A stretch of 64,000 nt of DNA. Origin: Umbilicaria muhlenbergii (lineage: Eukaryota > Ascomycota > Lecanoromycetes > Umbilicariales > Umbilicariaceae). Each line of letters begins with the position of its first letter. The first letter of the stretch is position 1. This document shows positions 1-11,899 of the stretch, piece after piece. The stretch covers positions 1,692,820 through 1,756,819 of the forward strand of contig KK106983.1 of assembly GCA_000611775.1 (NCBI GenBank). Direction: 5' to 3'. The notes beneath the pieces are model-generated. The model was not told the origin of the DNA, searched no databases, and saw only the letters and a list, made by a program, of their open reading frames with translations. The position numbers and the translations under genes are program-made.

Positions 1-1356
1 CCAGCCGTTGGAAGGCAAGAAGGCCGTCTGGATCCACCGCACCCCCTTTCTCTACCGAACCCTGCCCCAGTAGGGGCCTTATCCAGTACTCCTCGGAACT
101 CACGGCTTCTATCCCCTACTCGATCTCCTGGATTACCGCCCTCCACTCCATTATCATTCTCGGAATTTTTCGCAGGTTATGGAGACCGCAGCAGCGCCGG
201 TACGAAAGACCAACTCCAAAGTGATATCTCTGGGAGTCGCCACAGCACCGATTCCATGCAGTCGACGCTAACACCCAGCCGTGATGGTCAAAACCGAAAC
301 ACGCAACTCATGGCTCGAAAGACCTCCAGCGGCTCCGGCGCGCAATCGAATCTCCGCTTCAGCGCCCTAATGGTCAGCCGCTGGCTCTCCTTCGGCCGCG
401 TCCTCTTCAGCCCCGCCCACACCGAAATCCAACACAGCCGGCAAAACCGCGTCCTCGTCCTCGATGGCCTCGGCAACGACGACTGGTCATTCTACTGCGC
501 CCTCACCTACCCCTCCGCCCTCATCTACAACCTCTCCGCCTTCCAGCCCGCCCCCGCCCCAAACAACACGGACAATCCATCATCATTCGCCCACGACCGA
601 CCCCCACCCAACCACCGCCAAATCCACCATGCCAGCATCGGCCACCCCTTCCCCTTCCCCAAAGGCTTCTTCACCGCCGCCGTCTTCCGCTTCCCCCCCG
701 CCTCCTCCGACCCCGCCTACCGCAACGCCATCTCCGAATGCAAGCGCGTCCTCCGCCCCGGCGGCTACCTCGAACTGAGCGTCCTCGACATCGACATGCT
801 CAACATGGGCAACCGAGCCCGCCGCGCCGTGCGGAGCCTCAAACTCCGCATGCAGGCCCTCGACCCGGACGTCAGTTTGCAGCCAGCGAGCGATGCGCTG
901 CAGAAGATGTTGGGGCGCAGGGGGTTCGAGAATCTGAATCGCTGCATGGTCGGGGTGCCGGTCGCGGGGTTGGTGTCGGATTCGCGGGCGGGGAGTTTTG
1001 GTGAGGGGGAGCGGGCGTGGGCCGATTTGTTGAGGGATCAGTCGAGGAAGGGGGATGAGGGGATTACGAAGATGGTGGCGAGGGTGGGGAGGTGGTGGTA
1101 TACGCAGTGTTATGAGGTCGGGGTTTTGGAGGGGGAGTCGGGGGGAGAGGGAGAGGAAGAGAGAGGGGAAGAGGGGGAGGACGGGGAGGGGAGGGGGAAG
1201 GGTGTGGAGAGGGAGATGGAGAGGGAGAGGGTCCGGAGTATTTGGGAGGATAGAGCACTGCTGAAGGAATGCGAGAGGAGGGAGACGGGGTTTAAGTTGC
1301 TCATTTGCTATGCGCAGAAGCCGGTTGCGGCTAGGAGGAGGACGGTTAGTGTTTAG
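1..1356 (+). CDS. SAM-dependent methyltransferase-like protein, 5' partial
   Basis: The frame is open from the first base of the window to the stop at 1354-1356, so the true start lies upstream; the Met at 256 is internal. The N-terminal part is Ser/Pro-rich and probably disordered. From about 360 the sequence looks like a class I methyltransferase fold: a segment ending VLVLDGLGNDDW in place of the usual Gly-rich motif I, then CKRVLRPGGYLELSVLD (about 740-790), the post-motif seen in Methyltransf_11 proteins, then a helical C-terminus. A Glu/Gly/Arg-rich insert (about 1125-1230) lies near the end. The Gly-rich SAM-binding loop is weak, so activity is uncertain. Codon third positions change from almost all C to almost all G/T near 885. 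Family-level assignment is fair; the substrate is unknown. Confidence 0.75.
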   Translation, partial: PAVGRQEGRLDPPHPLSLPNPAPVGALSSTPRNSRLLSPTRSPGLPPSTPLSFSEFFAGYGDRSSAGTKDQLQSDISGSRHSTDSMQSTLTPSRDGQNRNTQLMARKTSSGSGAQSNLRFSALMVSRWLSFGRVLFSPAHTEIQHSRQNRVLVLDGLGNDDWSFYCALTYPSALIYNLSAFQPAPAPNNTDNPSSFAHDRPPPNHRQIHHASIGHPFPFPKGFFTAAVFRFPPASSDPAYRNAISECKRVLRPGGYLELSVLDIDMLNMGNRARRAVRSLKLRMQALDPDVSLQPASDALQKMLGRRGFENLNRCMVGVPVAGLVSDSRAGSFGEGERAWADLLRDQSRKGDEGITKMVARVGRWWYTQCYEVGVLEGESGGEGEEERGEEGEDGEGRGKGVEREMERERVRSIWEDRALLKECERRETGFKLLICYAQKPVAARRRTVSV

Positions 1357-3851
1357 TTTTGGGCTGGGACCCGAAAAGAAACGCATAAAAGAAATCAGAT
1401 TGGAGAAAGGGGGAGGCGGGGGGAGACGGGGGGCGGGAAGAGCAGACGAGAGGGCCACACGTCCATAATAATGAGCTGACGATACACGAAGACGACTACG
1501 ATACGATCCATATTTGCGGCATTTTGCATAGCGTCCGGCCTTTTCTTTTCCACCATTTCTCGTCCTTGTTTTCTGCGTTTGCATTCAATCCGGCATTTTC
1601 CAGCAACTTGTCTATTCGATGGCATATTCATGAAGACGCGATGGCGCAAGCCGTGTATGATTATGACTGTTATGATCACATGGTGGGAGGGGAGGAAGGA
1701 AGGAAGGACGGAAGGGGGGAAGGGAGGGCACTTGCTGGCAATGATGCTATGAGTAAAGCAGAAGGTAATCAGTACGAGGACGAGAGGTTCGGTTCTGGAT
1801 GGGAGTGCTTGATGCACGGATTCTTAGGGAGGATGATTGAGGAGGGGTTGGGCAGACATAGGCTGGCTTATGTGTCGGTGTAGATAGTCGAAGACAGCAT
1901 GGGGGAGATGGAGAGGCCGAGAGGCCGGGGAGGAAATAATATAATAAACAACTGTGAGACGGTATGAGAAATCTCTTTGGAGAAGTCGCCATTGAAGCTT
2001 CTATCAAACAAACCGGAGCTATCGACCGAGCGGAAACATCACACAACATCGGTCCTGCCAACCTCAAGTCAAACCCTCGCCTCACACCCACAACAGCCCC
2101 ATCCCCTCCCCAACCTCGCCCCCATCCTACCCCAAGCCTCATGCCCTCATCCTGCATCCCCCCCCTCCCTTCCTCCCCTTCCTTCCTTCCGTCCTCCACT
2201 CCCTCACCATCACCTCCCGCCCGTCCCCCNNNNNNNNNNNNNNNNNNNNNNNNNNNNNNNNNNNNNNNNNNNNNNNNNNNNNNNNNNNNNNNNNNNNNNN
2301 NNNNNNNNNNNNNNAGCAGCAGCACAGCCGTCCACTCCGAAGCTGACAGAACGGGCGTGAGAGATGTGCGAGGGAAGGGCGTAGCGGTGCGCTGCGGTGG
2401 CGGTGGGGATAGAGGAAGGAGAAAGTGGGGATAGGGGAGAGTAGATGAGGAAGGAGGCTTGTGGGTGGGAAGAAGGAGGAGGAGGATAAGGCGGGGAGGT
2501 AGGGAGGGAAGAAGGGAAAGGGGGGGATTAGAATTGGAATAGAAGAGATGATATGAGAGAGGTGGGGATGGGGGATGGGGCGGCGAGGGAGGGGGATGAT
2601 GATGATGATGGAAGACGGGGCGGGATGATGGAAGAGGTGGTGAGGGGGGATGGGAATAGGAGGAGGGGAGAGGAAGGACGGTGCAGGATGGGGTGAGGGA
2701 GGACGGGGGAAGAGGTAGCGGGTGGGGAGAGGAAGGACGGTGGCAGGATGTGGGGAGGGAGTGCTTGAGCATGAAGGTGAAGGTGGAGTGAGAAGCTGAG
2801 ATGCTGGAAAGGATGCAGGCGGAGTAAAGCGTTGGCGGTGCTGGGGCGGGCACCGCCCGACATAGCAGTACGAAGACAGAACATACCGTGGTGTGTTGGT
2901 GGGTACTGAAGAACTAGTCAGTGAGGTCGATGCCGAGACCAGGACTGTGGCTTCGTTACCGTGATAGAGAAGAAAAGTCCAAACAGAAGACCATGCGGAG
3001 AGTTCGAAAGCTCATCAACGGCGAGACTCCCTACATAGCAACCCATAAAGATCCCATGTATTGATTTGTGCTAGCGAGTCGAACCAACAATCGACATCAC
3101 TATATCTATCTGTACACTGACTGGCCGCGCCAGCGTATCTGCACACACAAGAAAAATAAATAATGAAGCCGTGCAAGCAAAACCGCTACGCGTCATGCCA
3201 CCCCCGGCCCACCATTTTGTACGTATCAAGCAAGCAAGTTCACCAAGCACGCACGACTGGTCTAACCCCATCCGCAACCGCAGCGCAACGACCGTCCGTC
3301 GTGCAACCAGCTTCAAAACGACCAGAAGGACGAACAATCCATCCATCCATCCATCCACCCGGCCCGCTCCCCCGCCATCCCCACTCTACGCATCCCCATC
3401 TCGGACCCCTCTCCGCCTAACCAACGAACCCGCGAGTAAGATATAGAAAAGAGTCGTAAGAGGCAAATGCACGGTGAGCCGCTCCGCCAGCCTTCGGCCG
3501 TTAAAGATATTAAAAAAAAAAAAAAAAACAGCAAAAGCCTCGCAATCGCTATGCCGACTGAACCAAAAAAGCAGGAAACATCGTGCTCTCAAGCGTGACA
3601 GCGCGGGCCGAAACAGAATCCTGTAAACTTTTCCCCGACGAACGGTAGAACTTCTGGCCTGGTAAGACAACAGAAGAAGGTGCAAATTAGATTACAAGAA
3701 AAGGATGCGAAGGCCTTGGTAAGTAGGATGCCATGTTGGGGGTGGGGGAGAGGTCGAGCGACCGTGGATGGGTGATGGTAACGAGTAGCGAGCGCGGCTT
3801 GGATTAGACTTGTTTTGTCGATCTACGTCGAAGCCAGGTTCTTGTACGGAT
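1357..3851. other. Intergenic spacer with strand-asymmetric low-complexity DNA and assembly gap
   Basis: This lies between two convergent genes. The + strand is C-rich at about 2060-2229 and purine-rich (GGGA/GGA) from about 2320 to 2790; a gap of 85 N separates the two. A long minus-strand frame crosses the gap (2853 to 1747) but is mostly Pro/Ser/His low complexity with no recognisable domain, so I do not call it a gene. An A-run lies at about 3512-3527 and an ATCC repeat at about 3338-3357. Nothing else is supported. Confidence 0.6.
2230..2314. other. Assembly gap (85 N)
   Basis: Run of N between a C-rich and a purine-rich tract. The flanks suggest sequencing drop-out in skewed low-complexity DNA. 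The true length is unknown. Confidence 0.95.
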
Positions 3852-5762
3852 TTAGGCGGCTTGAGGTTGCCCACGACCTCTTGGTGTTATATTGCCTCCT
3901 CGTCCACGGGGTGTGAAGCCGCCGCGGCCTCCATCCTTCTGGAACCCACCACGTCCTTGGCTGCCTGGACGACCGTCGGGACCTCCACGACCGCCTCGCA
4001 TCCCACCTCTGTTCTGGCTGTAGCCGCCGCCATAAGCTGTTGGACGTGGACGACGCTCTTCGACATAGATCTGCTCACCCCCGATAGAGTGAGGGTTGGC
4101 GGCGACAGCAGCATTGTAGCCAGCAGCATCGGCAAATTCGACAAAGGCACAGTTCTGTCAAGTAATCAGTAGCTGCTCTTGAAGTTCTTGAGATCTCAGG
4201 GAGGCACGAACCTTCTGTCGGCTGACGTCAAAGTACGCGAGTTTGCCATACTGAAGTAAGGTGTTTTTAAGGATTGAGGCATCGACCTTATCAGTGACAT
4301 TCTTTACGTATCCCAGGACGTTCTGATTATCCCCTGCGGTCGAGACAGATTGGCCACGACCTTGCCTCTTTCCATTCTCTTGACCCGCAGTCTGCCATTC
4401 AGCACCCGAACCCTGTTGGGCCTGACTCGGAGACTCATCGCTTGCAGGAGTAGGTGGAGTGCTTGCCTGCTTTGGGGGAGCCGGGGCAGTTTTCGGTTGC
4501 GATGGTGCAGGCGAGGTCGAGGAGGCAGGACTTGGCACAGCCGGGGGCGCAATGCGGTTGGCGGCGACTAGATTCGCCCAGGTCTTCGGGGCAGCTGGCT
4601 TCGGGGGTGCGACTGGGGTTGGAGCTTGGGCGGGGGTGGCCGAGGCAGCCTTAGGGGGTGATGCCACAGGTGTTGGGTCAGGATCCTTTGGCTTTTCCTG
4701 CTCAACGGCTTCGGCAGCGACATCAGTCTCAGCTGTGTCCGGTGCTATTTCTGTTTCAATTTCAGGTTGATCTTCGCTCTGCGCGATATCAGCTGCAGGG
4801 GCATCTTCCACCACGTCTGCTTCGGCAGTTACAGGGATGGAGACACCGTTTGTGGTGGGAGCATCAGCCGCATCTTCATCCTGTGACCCTTGAGCAGCAG
4901 CAACTTGTTCTTCAAGCTTTTTATCCACCTGTTCAGCATCGTGCTGCTGTGCAGCCAAGTCGTCAGAGCTGCTGAGAGTCTTGATCTCGGCCTCAGGAGC
5001 AGCAGGGGCCGGGGCCTCGCTTTCGGCAAGAGGCTCGGGCTCGATCTCCTCTTCTTCTTCATTGATGTAGCGGAAGATGTCGTTCAGAACGAAATAACCA
5101 TTTGGCTGCTCGGCCAAGACAAAAGTCTGAACGAACTTGCGGTGTGGTGCTGCTTTGTTCGACATCTCGCCTATAACTTGGACGACAAGGTTTCTGTATG
5201 ATTCCTGGGAGTCCACGTTGGATACGCGAACCTTACAGTCTTGAATGTCCAATTCCTTGATGCGCTCGTTGATAGCCTATTGCAATAAGCCAACGCTACG
5301 AAGCTCAGTGGAAGACTTGACAGAACATACACGCTGACCCACAGACACAGTAACTTTCTCGGCCTCGACACCGGACACAAATTGTGAACGTTTCGAGTAG
5401 AAGAGCTGTAATATGATCAATCTGTGAACCTCGTCCGTTCGGATTGTATCCGCCTGGACACTTGAGGCAAAGTAGCTTACATGTAACTTCTCTGGGCTTC
5501 TGCTGAGAGTGGTGTAATACTGCTCGACAAAATACCAGCCGACCTCATCCTTGGAAACACTGCTGCTGCTCTCCTCGGTGCCTGACGGCGCGTTGCTCGT
5601 TGCAGATGGTACATTGCCATTTTGCGCGCCGTAAGCTCCAGACGTGGTGCCTCCAGCAGTATTGCTCGGTGTCTGAGTAGATGGGTGTGCTTCGTTGGTA
5701 CCGTAAGGCTGCTGAGAGCCGTAGGAGCCGTTCACAGATGCCGCTGCCGAGTCGGTTGCCAT
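3852..5762 (-). CDS. nxt3: NTF2-domain and RRM protein, G3BP/Nxt3-like
   Basis: Four exons: 5762-5481, 5405-5331, 5276-4212 and 4154-3852, with in-frame GT-AG introns, giving 574 residues. After a Ser/Gln-rich leader, an NTF2-like domain runs from about residue 73 (VGWYFVEQYYTTLSRSPEKLH) to FVLNDIFRYI. A long acidic then Pro/Ala-rich linker follows, then an RRM starting LGYVKNVTDKVDASILKN with an RNP-1-like stretch NCAFVEFAD across the last intron, and an RGG/GGR-rich tail. This order (NTF2, acidic, Pro-rich, RRM, RGG) is that of animal G3BP and fission yeast Nxt3; budding yeast Bre5 is the related ubiquitin-protease cofactor. Family members bind RNA, join stress granules and partner a Ubp3/USP10-type deubiquitinase. 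The start ATG precedes the leader with no in-frame alternative. Assignment is strong; a role in this fungus is inferred. Confidence 0.93.
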
Positions 5763-7371
5763 GATGGATGTGTAGAGTGTGTGGTGTGTGGGGGAAAAGT
5801 ATCAGATTGAGTTCGAATAGGTACCGAGATGATGTGAGGATGTTGAATTCAGAAGGAGGGTACGAAATGCGGGGAGGACTCGTGGAGGGGATATGACGTT
5901 AAACGAACTAGTCCGGTGAAGCAAGCATTAGCTGAGGCATGCGTTTTGAGGCTTTGGGGTTGCAGGCCGTGTCGGGAGACTCACAAAGAAATGCCGACAC
6001 TGAACACTCGACCAGGTCGCACAAGGATCTCTATGTGAGGTACAAGCAGGTGCAATCGACGGACGATCGCGGAGAGAAGAAAATGGATTTGAGGGTGGGC
6101 TCGCGTGGAAGTGGGCGGGGAGTAAAAGGATTGGAAGACCAGAGCAAAACACGGGATTCTGAGGTCTGGGCCAGCTCAAGAGTATGTGGAGTGAATAGGA
6201 GCTTCGGCGGTATGTGAAGACTCACGTCGTCCGTGGCAGTTGTTCTGTTGGCAGAGTTTGTTCCTGAGATCCAAATGATGCCGGAGCTGGGAGAAAATTA
6301 GATGTCAGCCATGATGGGACTATGGGACTCCGTAGGGCGGCTTGGCGGCCTTCAACTTTCCGAGCGTGGCACGAGCATTGGCAAACGGGCACGAATCCGG
6401 GTACAGTTATGATATGACTATTAAACCGGGGAGAAGACCAGCTGTGAACCACATGAAAAGCACATGCAAACCACATGCCAGCGTGAGATTGCGGACTGCA
6501 TGCCGTGTTGCATAATCACGGTTCCACAAGCTCAGCTCTTAGCACGAAGGATGGCTAGACTTTCACCGTCCATTTCCAAAGACAGTACCGAGCTACCCAC
6601 AGAATAACCCGAGGTCGAGCGAGCGGTGTGCTGCAGACGCAGGCCCAAACCATTGAAAGTTGCCAGTTGGGGGCCCCCAAAGAACCTATAATAATATGCA
6701 GGCAGTTCCTAAGACTACCGAACTATGGTATATTTGTGCCGAGGGTCTCTTGACGTAGAAGCTGCCCCTACCGCCACTGACCAAATGGAAGGCCTTTTCA
6801 AAAGAGTCTGGGGAGCGCATTAGATGACGTGTGAACAGGTGATGACTGCAACAAACTTGCCGGTGGTGAGATACGTCAATCAGTAACATCGTGTTGGATC
6901 TCCTGGCTGTTGCGTTCTGTGCTTGAGGTGTTGAGTAGGCCCCAGCTGATGATTGCACAAACCGTCAAAACGTCCTGGCTGCCATGGCGAGCGAATGGAG
7001 GTATTGGCAGTGAGTATGATTGATTCCCCAATAGCCCCAGCAGATCACTTGAGATGTCTTCAGCAGATGAAATGTATCGATAGCCTCGACTAAAATGTGT
7101 AGTGTGCCGCCTGCAACAGTAAGAACCCATCCACAATCCATCAGCTGCCGGGAGAGAGTATGGTGTACATGGAAACAAGCAGTCAAGACGGGTATTCATA
7201 TGCGCCCACAGGAGCAAGCCCAAGCGACAAGACCAACGCCAAAGGAGAAGGAGAGCAACACCGCCAGCTCTCTCTATGACTACCCGCAAACCCGCAAATG
7301 CACCGACACCGGGTCCCTCGTCATGTGCCACCATGCCCAGGCCGTTTCCTGCAAAACCAGATGGCAGTTGA
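5763..7371. other. Intergenic, no gene seen
   Basis: This holds the promoter and leader of the G3BP-like gene and the 3' flank of the small protein gene at 7372. Open frames here are short, lack splice-consistent extensions and have no recognisable domains. No tRNA or repeat was seen. Confidence 0.6.
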
Positions 7372-7872
7372 TCAGGCCTTTTCAGTAATGACCTTGACCC
7401 TCATCGTCGCATCTTGGTTACCCATTCTTCGACCTAGAGCTTTCTCGACCTTCGCGCCGAGTGCCAGCTTGCTGAGGCTGTCGACCTTTTGTGGCGTGGG
7501 GACGTATCGCTGTTGCTGTAGACGTTTACTCTCGAGGCGGTCGATTACTTGGGTCCATTTTTTGATCTCTTGCAGGCGTGGGTCGCCGTTGGTGAAGGAT
7601 GTCATGGTATTAATGGTGTTTTCGGAGGCGGCAAGCGAGACGCCGCTATAGGTGGAGAACCTGTTGGAAGTGCGATTGGAGGCAACCTGACAAGAGCCGC
7701 ATCAGCTTGTGCAATAGATATTTACAAGCACTATGTGAGAGCCCATGTGGTCTCCGAGATAAGGTGCATCTGAAGGATGGACCGGCGCTGCCGGTTAACA
7801 ATGGCGCGAAAGGAGCATCCGACTTACACTGGGAGACATGATCGGCCGTGAAGATTCAACTGAGCGACCCAT
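7372..7872 (-). CDS. Small conserved-looking protein of unknown function, two exons
   Basis: Two exons, 7872-7828 (15 codons) and 7686-7372, joined in phase 0 by a 141-nt intron starting GTAAGT and ending TTGTCAG, give 119 residues. The second exon is open upstream of its own ATG (7605) back to the acceptor, and the added residues (NRTSNRFSTYSGVSLAASE and neighbours) look coding. This favours the two-exon model over a 77-residue protein starting at 7605. The C-terminal half is basic and helical: GDPRLQEIKKWTQVIDRLES, then LALGAKVEKALGRRMG. There is no signal peptide or membrane segment. I do not recognise the family; the composition resembles short, conserved fungal hypothetical proteins. Confidence 0.72.
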
Positions 7873-9283
7873 CGTGAATGCGTGGACTGTCTGATGTGTG
7901 GTGTAAAGCGGAGAAGAGGTAAGTGGTGGTAAGTGGGTTGGTCTTGTTGTTATGGTGAGTGTTTTGCCGTCGCAAAGTGTACGTTGGCCTCGGTGAGATT
8001 TATCCTCTGTTGGGCGCGGTCGGTGTTTCAGGTAGTTCGCACGACGAACTGCAGATGAACTGCACGACTTTGACGTCAGGTCAGAGGAGCAATGGAAGTG
8101 ATGGAAGGTGGAGATCCCTGCGCCGGCAATGATGACAAGACGGCGAATGAGTAGCACGAGTGGCAAGCTGCGATGAGCGGCCCTGGTTCTCTACTTGTAC
8201 GAGGGTTGGTCGCAAGGCACAACACTAAGAGCGCACTCGAAGCCCGAGGGGCTTGCGCTGCCGGCTGGATCAGGGAGCGAATAAGGTTCGGCCGACGAGA
8301 CGGCGCTAGACCCGGTTCGTCGCCGATCTGGGCAGGCTCGGCAGGCTCGGCAGGCAGCCGGAGACAGGGAGGAGCTGCTTGCTCCAAGCACGGGGGATGG
8401 GCGATGGGCGATGGGCGATGGGCGATGGGCGAAGGGGAGTTGAATTCGTCGGAGCGGATGACGGCTACAGCGACGCTGACGCTGCGAGTGGGTGGGCGCT
8501 GATTTCCATTGAATTCACGGAGTGGGTGGTGGGCCTATGCATTCTTCAGGAGATAGGCAAGCAAGAATCAAGATGGTTGGAAGGCTTGTCACACGGTTTG
8601 ACAGGAGCCGGTATCACAAGCTCCGTCCTGCGTGGCCAAGCACGTAAAAGCAGCCAATCATTCCCGTGCATCCTCCCCCTCGAGCCTTGTTTCCACGTGG
8701 TGCTGCACGCGGGCCCAGCTTGCCACGCGAGCCATCGGAGCAATCAAGGAGATTGAATCGCCATCAACATTCAACAGCCATCGAATTCGTCGTTGCGGAA
8801 CATGCTCCGTGTGTGCGAATATCTTTCCTTACTCGCACCCTGTGCAGCACCGGCTTCTCGCATCAGTGCAATTCGCACACTCTTCAATTGGTCATCGACG
8901 TGGTGTGCGCTCCCGCTGCATCTGGAATGGCGGCGTTTTAATAGCCTCACCTGGATGCAGGCACATAACGAGTCTTCGAAGCTAAGGTGCGAGTAAGTTT
9001 GTAGTGTGGTGTGTCGCCGGATTTAGAGGTGACCTTAGGGTAGACTTTCCTCCTTATCTCTCGTCGCGCGTGTGCCGTCTTGGACGATTTAGATTCCACT
9101 AAGATGCTGCGGGTCATCATGCACTAGAGCAATTCTCCACGAGTCACGTTTCGACTTTCTCCGAGTGCACTTCTATGGTGACAATTCTATACGAAGGTGC
9201 GGAGAAGGGTGTCTACTAGGCAACAGCCAGTTCCGTCATTGGCCTGAACATTCCAGTATCGATTCTTGTTTCTTCACTCGACC
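7873..9283. other. Intergenic, short tandem repeats
   Basis: Between the divergent small protein gene and the TPR-like gene. It holds a triplicated GGCAGGCTC-type motif at about 8333-8358 and about five copies of a GGGCGAT heptamer at about 8395-8432. No supported gene. Confidence 0.55.
8395..8432. repeat. GGGCGAT heptamer microsatellite
   Basis: Near-perfect tandem copies of the heptamer GGGCGAT, visible by eye. It sits in the upstream region of two divergent genes. No function is implied. Confidence 0.8.
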
Positions 9284-11038
9284 ATGACGAGGAAAAAGCA
9301 ATTTCTTCCGAGCAACAAGAAAACAGGCACGCGGAAGCCAGTGGTAAGAACCCTCGGACTATCAGCTAAAGCGTAAGCGCGCGTGTGAGGCTAAGATCTA
9401 CCTGCCACAGGGCCTTGAAACAGCAGACGACTTCCTTGCGGGTATGTTTGGGGTCGTGCAAAGTCTCAGAACGGTCAGTCCTCTGACTATCGGTTAGCTG
9501 GCGTCGATTTCGAGGAAGCCGGAGAGAAATGGCGCGCTGGAGACGCTGCCAAGTCTACCAGGTTCTTCGTACGAGCCATCGAAACATATGATTCGGGCCT
9601 GCAGAAGTTTCCACAGTCCTTTGACCTGGCATACAACAAGTACCCATACAGTCCTTTGGCATGTGGTTGTACTCTCGCTTACAGACACAGGGCTCGAGTC
9701 CAATATGAGATCACTCAGCATCCCAGACTAGCATTGCAGCTGCCTACGCCCTTGATTGGTTTGTTACAAATTGCTCTAGACTCGAACACATATGCGTTAA
9801 ACCTAAACCAGGAGAATGCGGACGTACTCTTGTAGGATCATCTGTCTGTTCGCAAGGCCCGAGTCTGGCTAACGTCACGTAGCAATACTGCTCAAGTACT
9901 CACGAGCTTAGCGGAAGCAGTCAGCGAAGGCAGGCATGCATCGGACGATGCTAGAGACCAAGCATTGAAGATGCTCCAAGAAGCACTCGAGCTATTCCAG
10001 CGATGTCTTACCGTCCAGGAATTTCAATTCACTCAAGCTCAAGAGCAAGCTCAAGAGCAAGAGCAAGAGCAAGCTAATATGGCAGACGAAGATGCTATGA
10101 ATGTCGAAGACGAGTCTACCATGGTTGACAACTCTACTTCTGATGGCTCCGAAGAAGAGCGATGGGCTTCCATCATTGAACCCGTCACTAAAGACTCCCT
10201 ACTCGACACTGCTGTTGCACAGTTGGAAACTCTAACCACTGTCTGTGGGTTGATGAATTCGCAAGGTGTTTCTGGACTTGCATGGATCCAAGAATACTCA
10301 CGCAACCTCCTCCAAGGCAAGATAGCAGCTTACCTCGACGGCACCATCCGGAATCACGAGGTTGCCCTAGCGAGAGCAAACTTCATAGCCGCTTACTCCG
10401 ACGCGAGCTTCCGAGCCAGACAGCTCGATCTTTCAACTTACGAGCGAGACCTCACCACTGCATTCAGCCATGATCTCGATCTCTCGACCGATCCTCAAGG
10501 TCTCTGTGACAGAGCAGATGCCTTGATAGCCTTGAATGCGAGCATCGTCGCTTCTACCGAATATGCCCAGAACGTATCGGGGAAAGAAATCGCTCAAATC
10601 AAGAACCTTCAGTGGGCTTCATTGACAAAGGCCCTGAATGATCTAGCCGCGGTAGCCAAGTTGCCCATGGCCGACAATCTTCCACGCATACACATGCGTC
10701 GCGGCGACTGCGAGCTTCTGCGGCTTCGGTTAAGCGAACAACCCGTTCCTCATGCGACTGCCAGCACGAACAAGAATACGTTGCTCAAGAACGCAAAGGT
10801 GCATTATTCAAGTGCTTCGAAACTGGCAGCAGTCTCTCGATCGCCAGACGATGAGAGAGAGGCAACTGCGAGGGCTGCGGTGTTGGAAGGGTTGTCTTTC
10901 AAGGAAGACAACACGATGGAAATGGCTTCCGAACGTATCGCAGGAAACGAGAATGTCACTGAAGCTCTTGAAGAAATGATCGAAGACGGCTTACTGCCGT
11001 CCGCGGTTCTGGCTCGCCTCTCGGGGCAAAGTACGTAG
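9284..11038 (+). CDS. TPR-like helical repeat protein
   Basis: Five exons: 9284-9343, 9411-9441, 9498-9639, 9691-9831 and 9883-11038, all with GT-AG introns that keep frame, giving 509 residues. The basic N-terminus is MTRKKQFLPSNKKTGTRKP, then GVDFEEAGEKWRAGDAAKS and TYDSGLQKFPQSFDLAYNKA, which read as tetratricopeptide helices; further helical pairs follow. A Gln/Glu-rich run (about QAQEQAQEQEQEQ) and an acidic stretch interrupt the repeats. The layout resembles a poorly characterised fungal TPR family (UPF0656-type), but I am unsure of that name. It is probably a soluble scaffold. It ends 260 nt from the convergent NNF1-like gene. Confidence 0.85.
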
Positions 11039-11297
11039 AGTAAAGACTGGTGAAGAAATCGAGAAATTCTGCAAACCGCACCGCCCGTGATCCGAGTCCC
11101 AAGAAGCCTTGCCTCGAAGCCCCGCCCCCGAGTGTCGTATCCTCCAACGATATCCACAGAAGTATTCTCGGGGCTTCTTCCAAATCCCATCGCACTCCCG
11201 CCCCTGATGATAGGTCACCCGCATGACGCCGCCTCCGCAATATACATGATCCGACTCCCATCCCCCTCGCCCAAACTCCGTCACCCTCTCCCACCCC

Positions 11298-11899
11298 TCA
11301 TAACTTCGCCTCCCTCCCCCCGGGGCCCGCCAACTCCCTCTCCAACTCCAGCACCTCCCTCCTCACCTCACCATCCCCCACCACCCCCTCCATCGCCTCA
11401 TTCGCCCCTTCCAAATCCCTCACCGCTGCTTCCAACCCCTCCACCAACCCCTCCATCTCCTTCCTCTGCGCCAGTATCTGCGTCACCAATTCTTCGTTCG
11501 CCGCTTGCGTAGTGTGTAGTTGCGTGTTCAGGCGGGTTTGCGTAGCAAGGAGATGCGGATGCAGGTGAGACAGGAAGAGAGTGTCAGGGGGCAGGATGTG
11601 CGGTCTGTTCGAGCGTCCAAATTCAGTGGCCTTCCCAAAGAGAGATACTCGACCCCCCGACCCGCCCTCGCTTCTACTTTGCCGATCACTTGCTGCCACA
11701 CGCTCTGCAGTACCTCTGGCGTGTGTTTTGCGGGCGTGGGGAAGCAGGCGGAGAAGTTGGCGTAGGAGCAGGCGCGGAGGGTGTGCGTGAGGGCAGAGTG
11801 GAAGAGTGTGTGGAAGGCGAGGGCGCGGGGGCCGGGTGTTAGGGCGATGGGGGCCGGGGGGGCGGGGGAGGGGGACCGGGAGGGGTGGGGGGGTGGCAT
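11298..11899 (-). CDS. nnf1: NNF1-like kinetochore (MIND complex) subunit, structure uncertain
   Basis: Two frames together carry the NNF1 pattern. The first, from the ATG at 11899, has the hallmark TLRACSYANFSACFPTPA followed by LQSVWQQVIGK. The second, ending at 11298, has LPPDTLFLSHLHPHL and a coiled coil around QILAQRKEMEGLVEGLEAAV. Nnf1 is a subunit of the Mis12/MIND complex linking centromere chromatin to the Ndc80 complex. The frames can be joined by a 47-nt intron after codon VIGK with a poor donor (GTAGAA; about 11675-11629). Then the segment usually carrying an EF-x-I-x-ER helix and a LNxLD helix is largely missing. A sequencing frameshift or another intron is possible. Codon use flips from C-ending to G-ending between the two halves. 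Confidence 0.68.

Noticed and set aside
583-1584. 333-residue minus-strand open frame opposite the methyltransferase-like gene
   Set aside because: Shadow of the real gene: Pro/Leu/Arg-rich low complexity caused by the G/C-rich wobble positions on the other strand.
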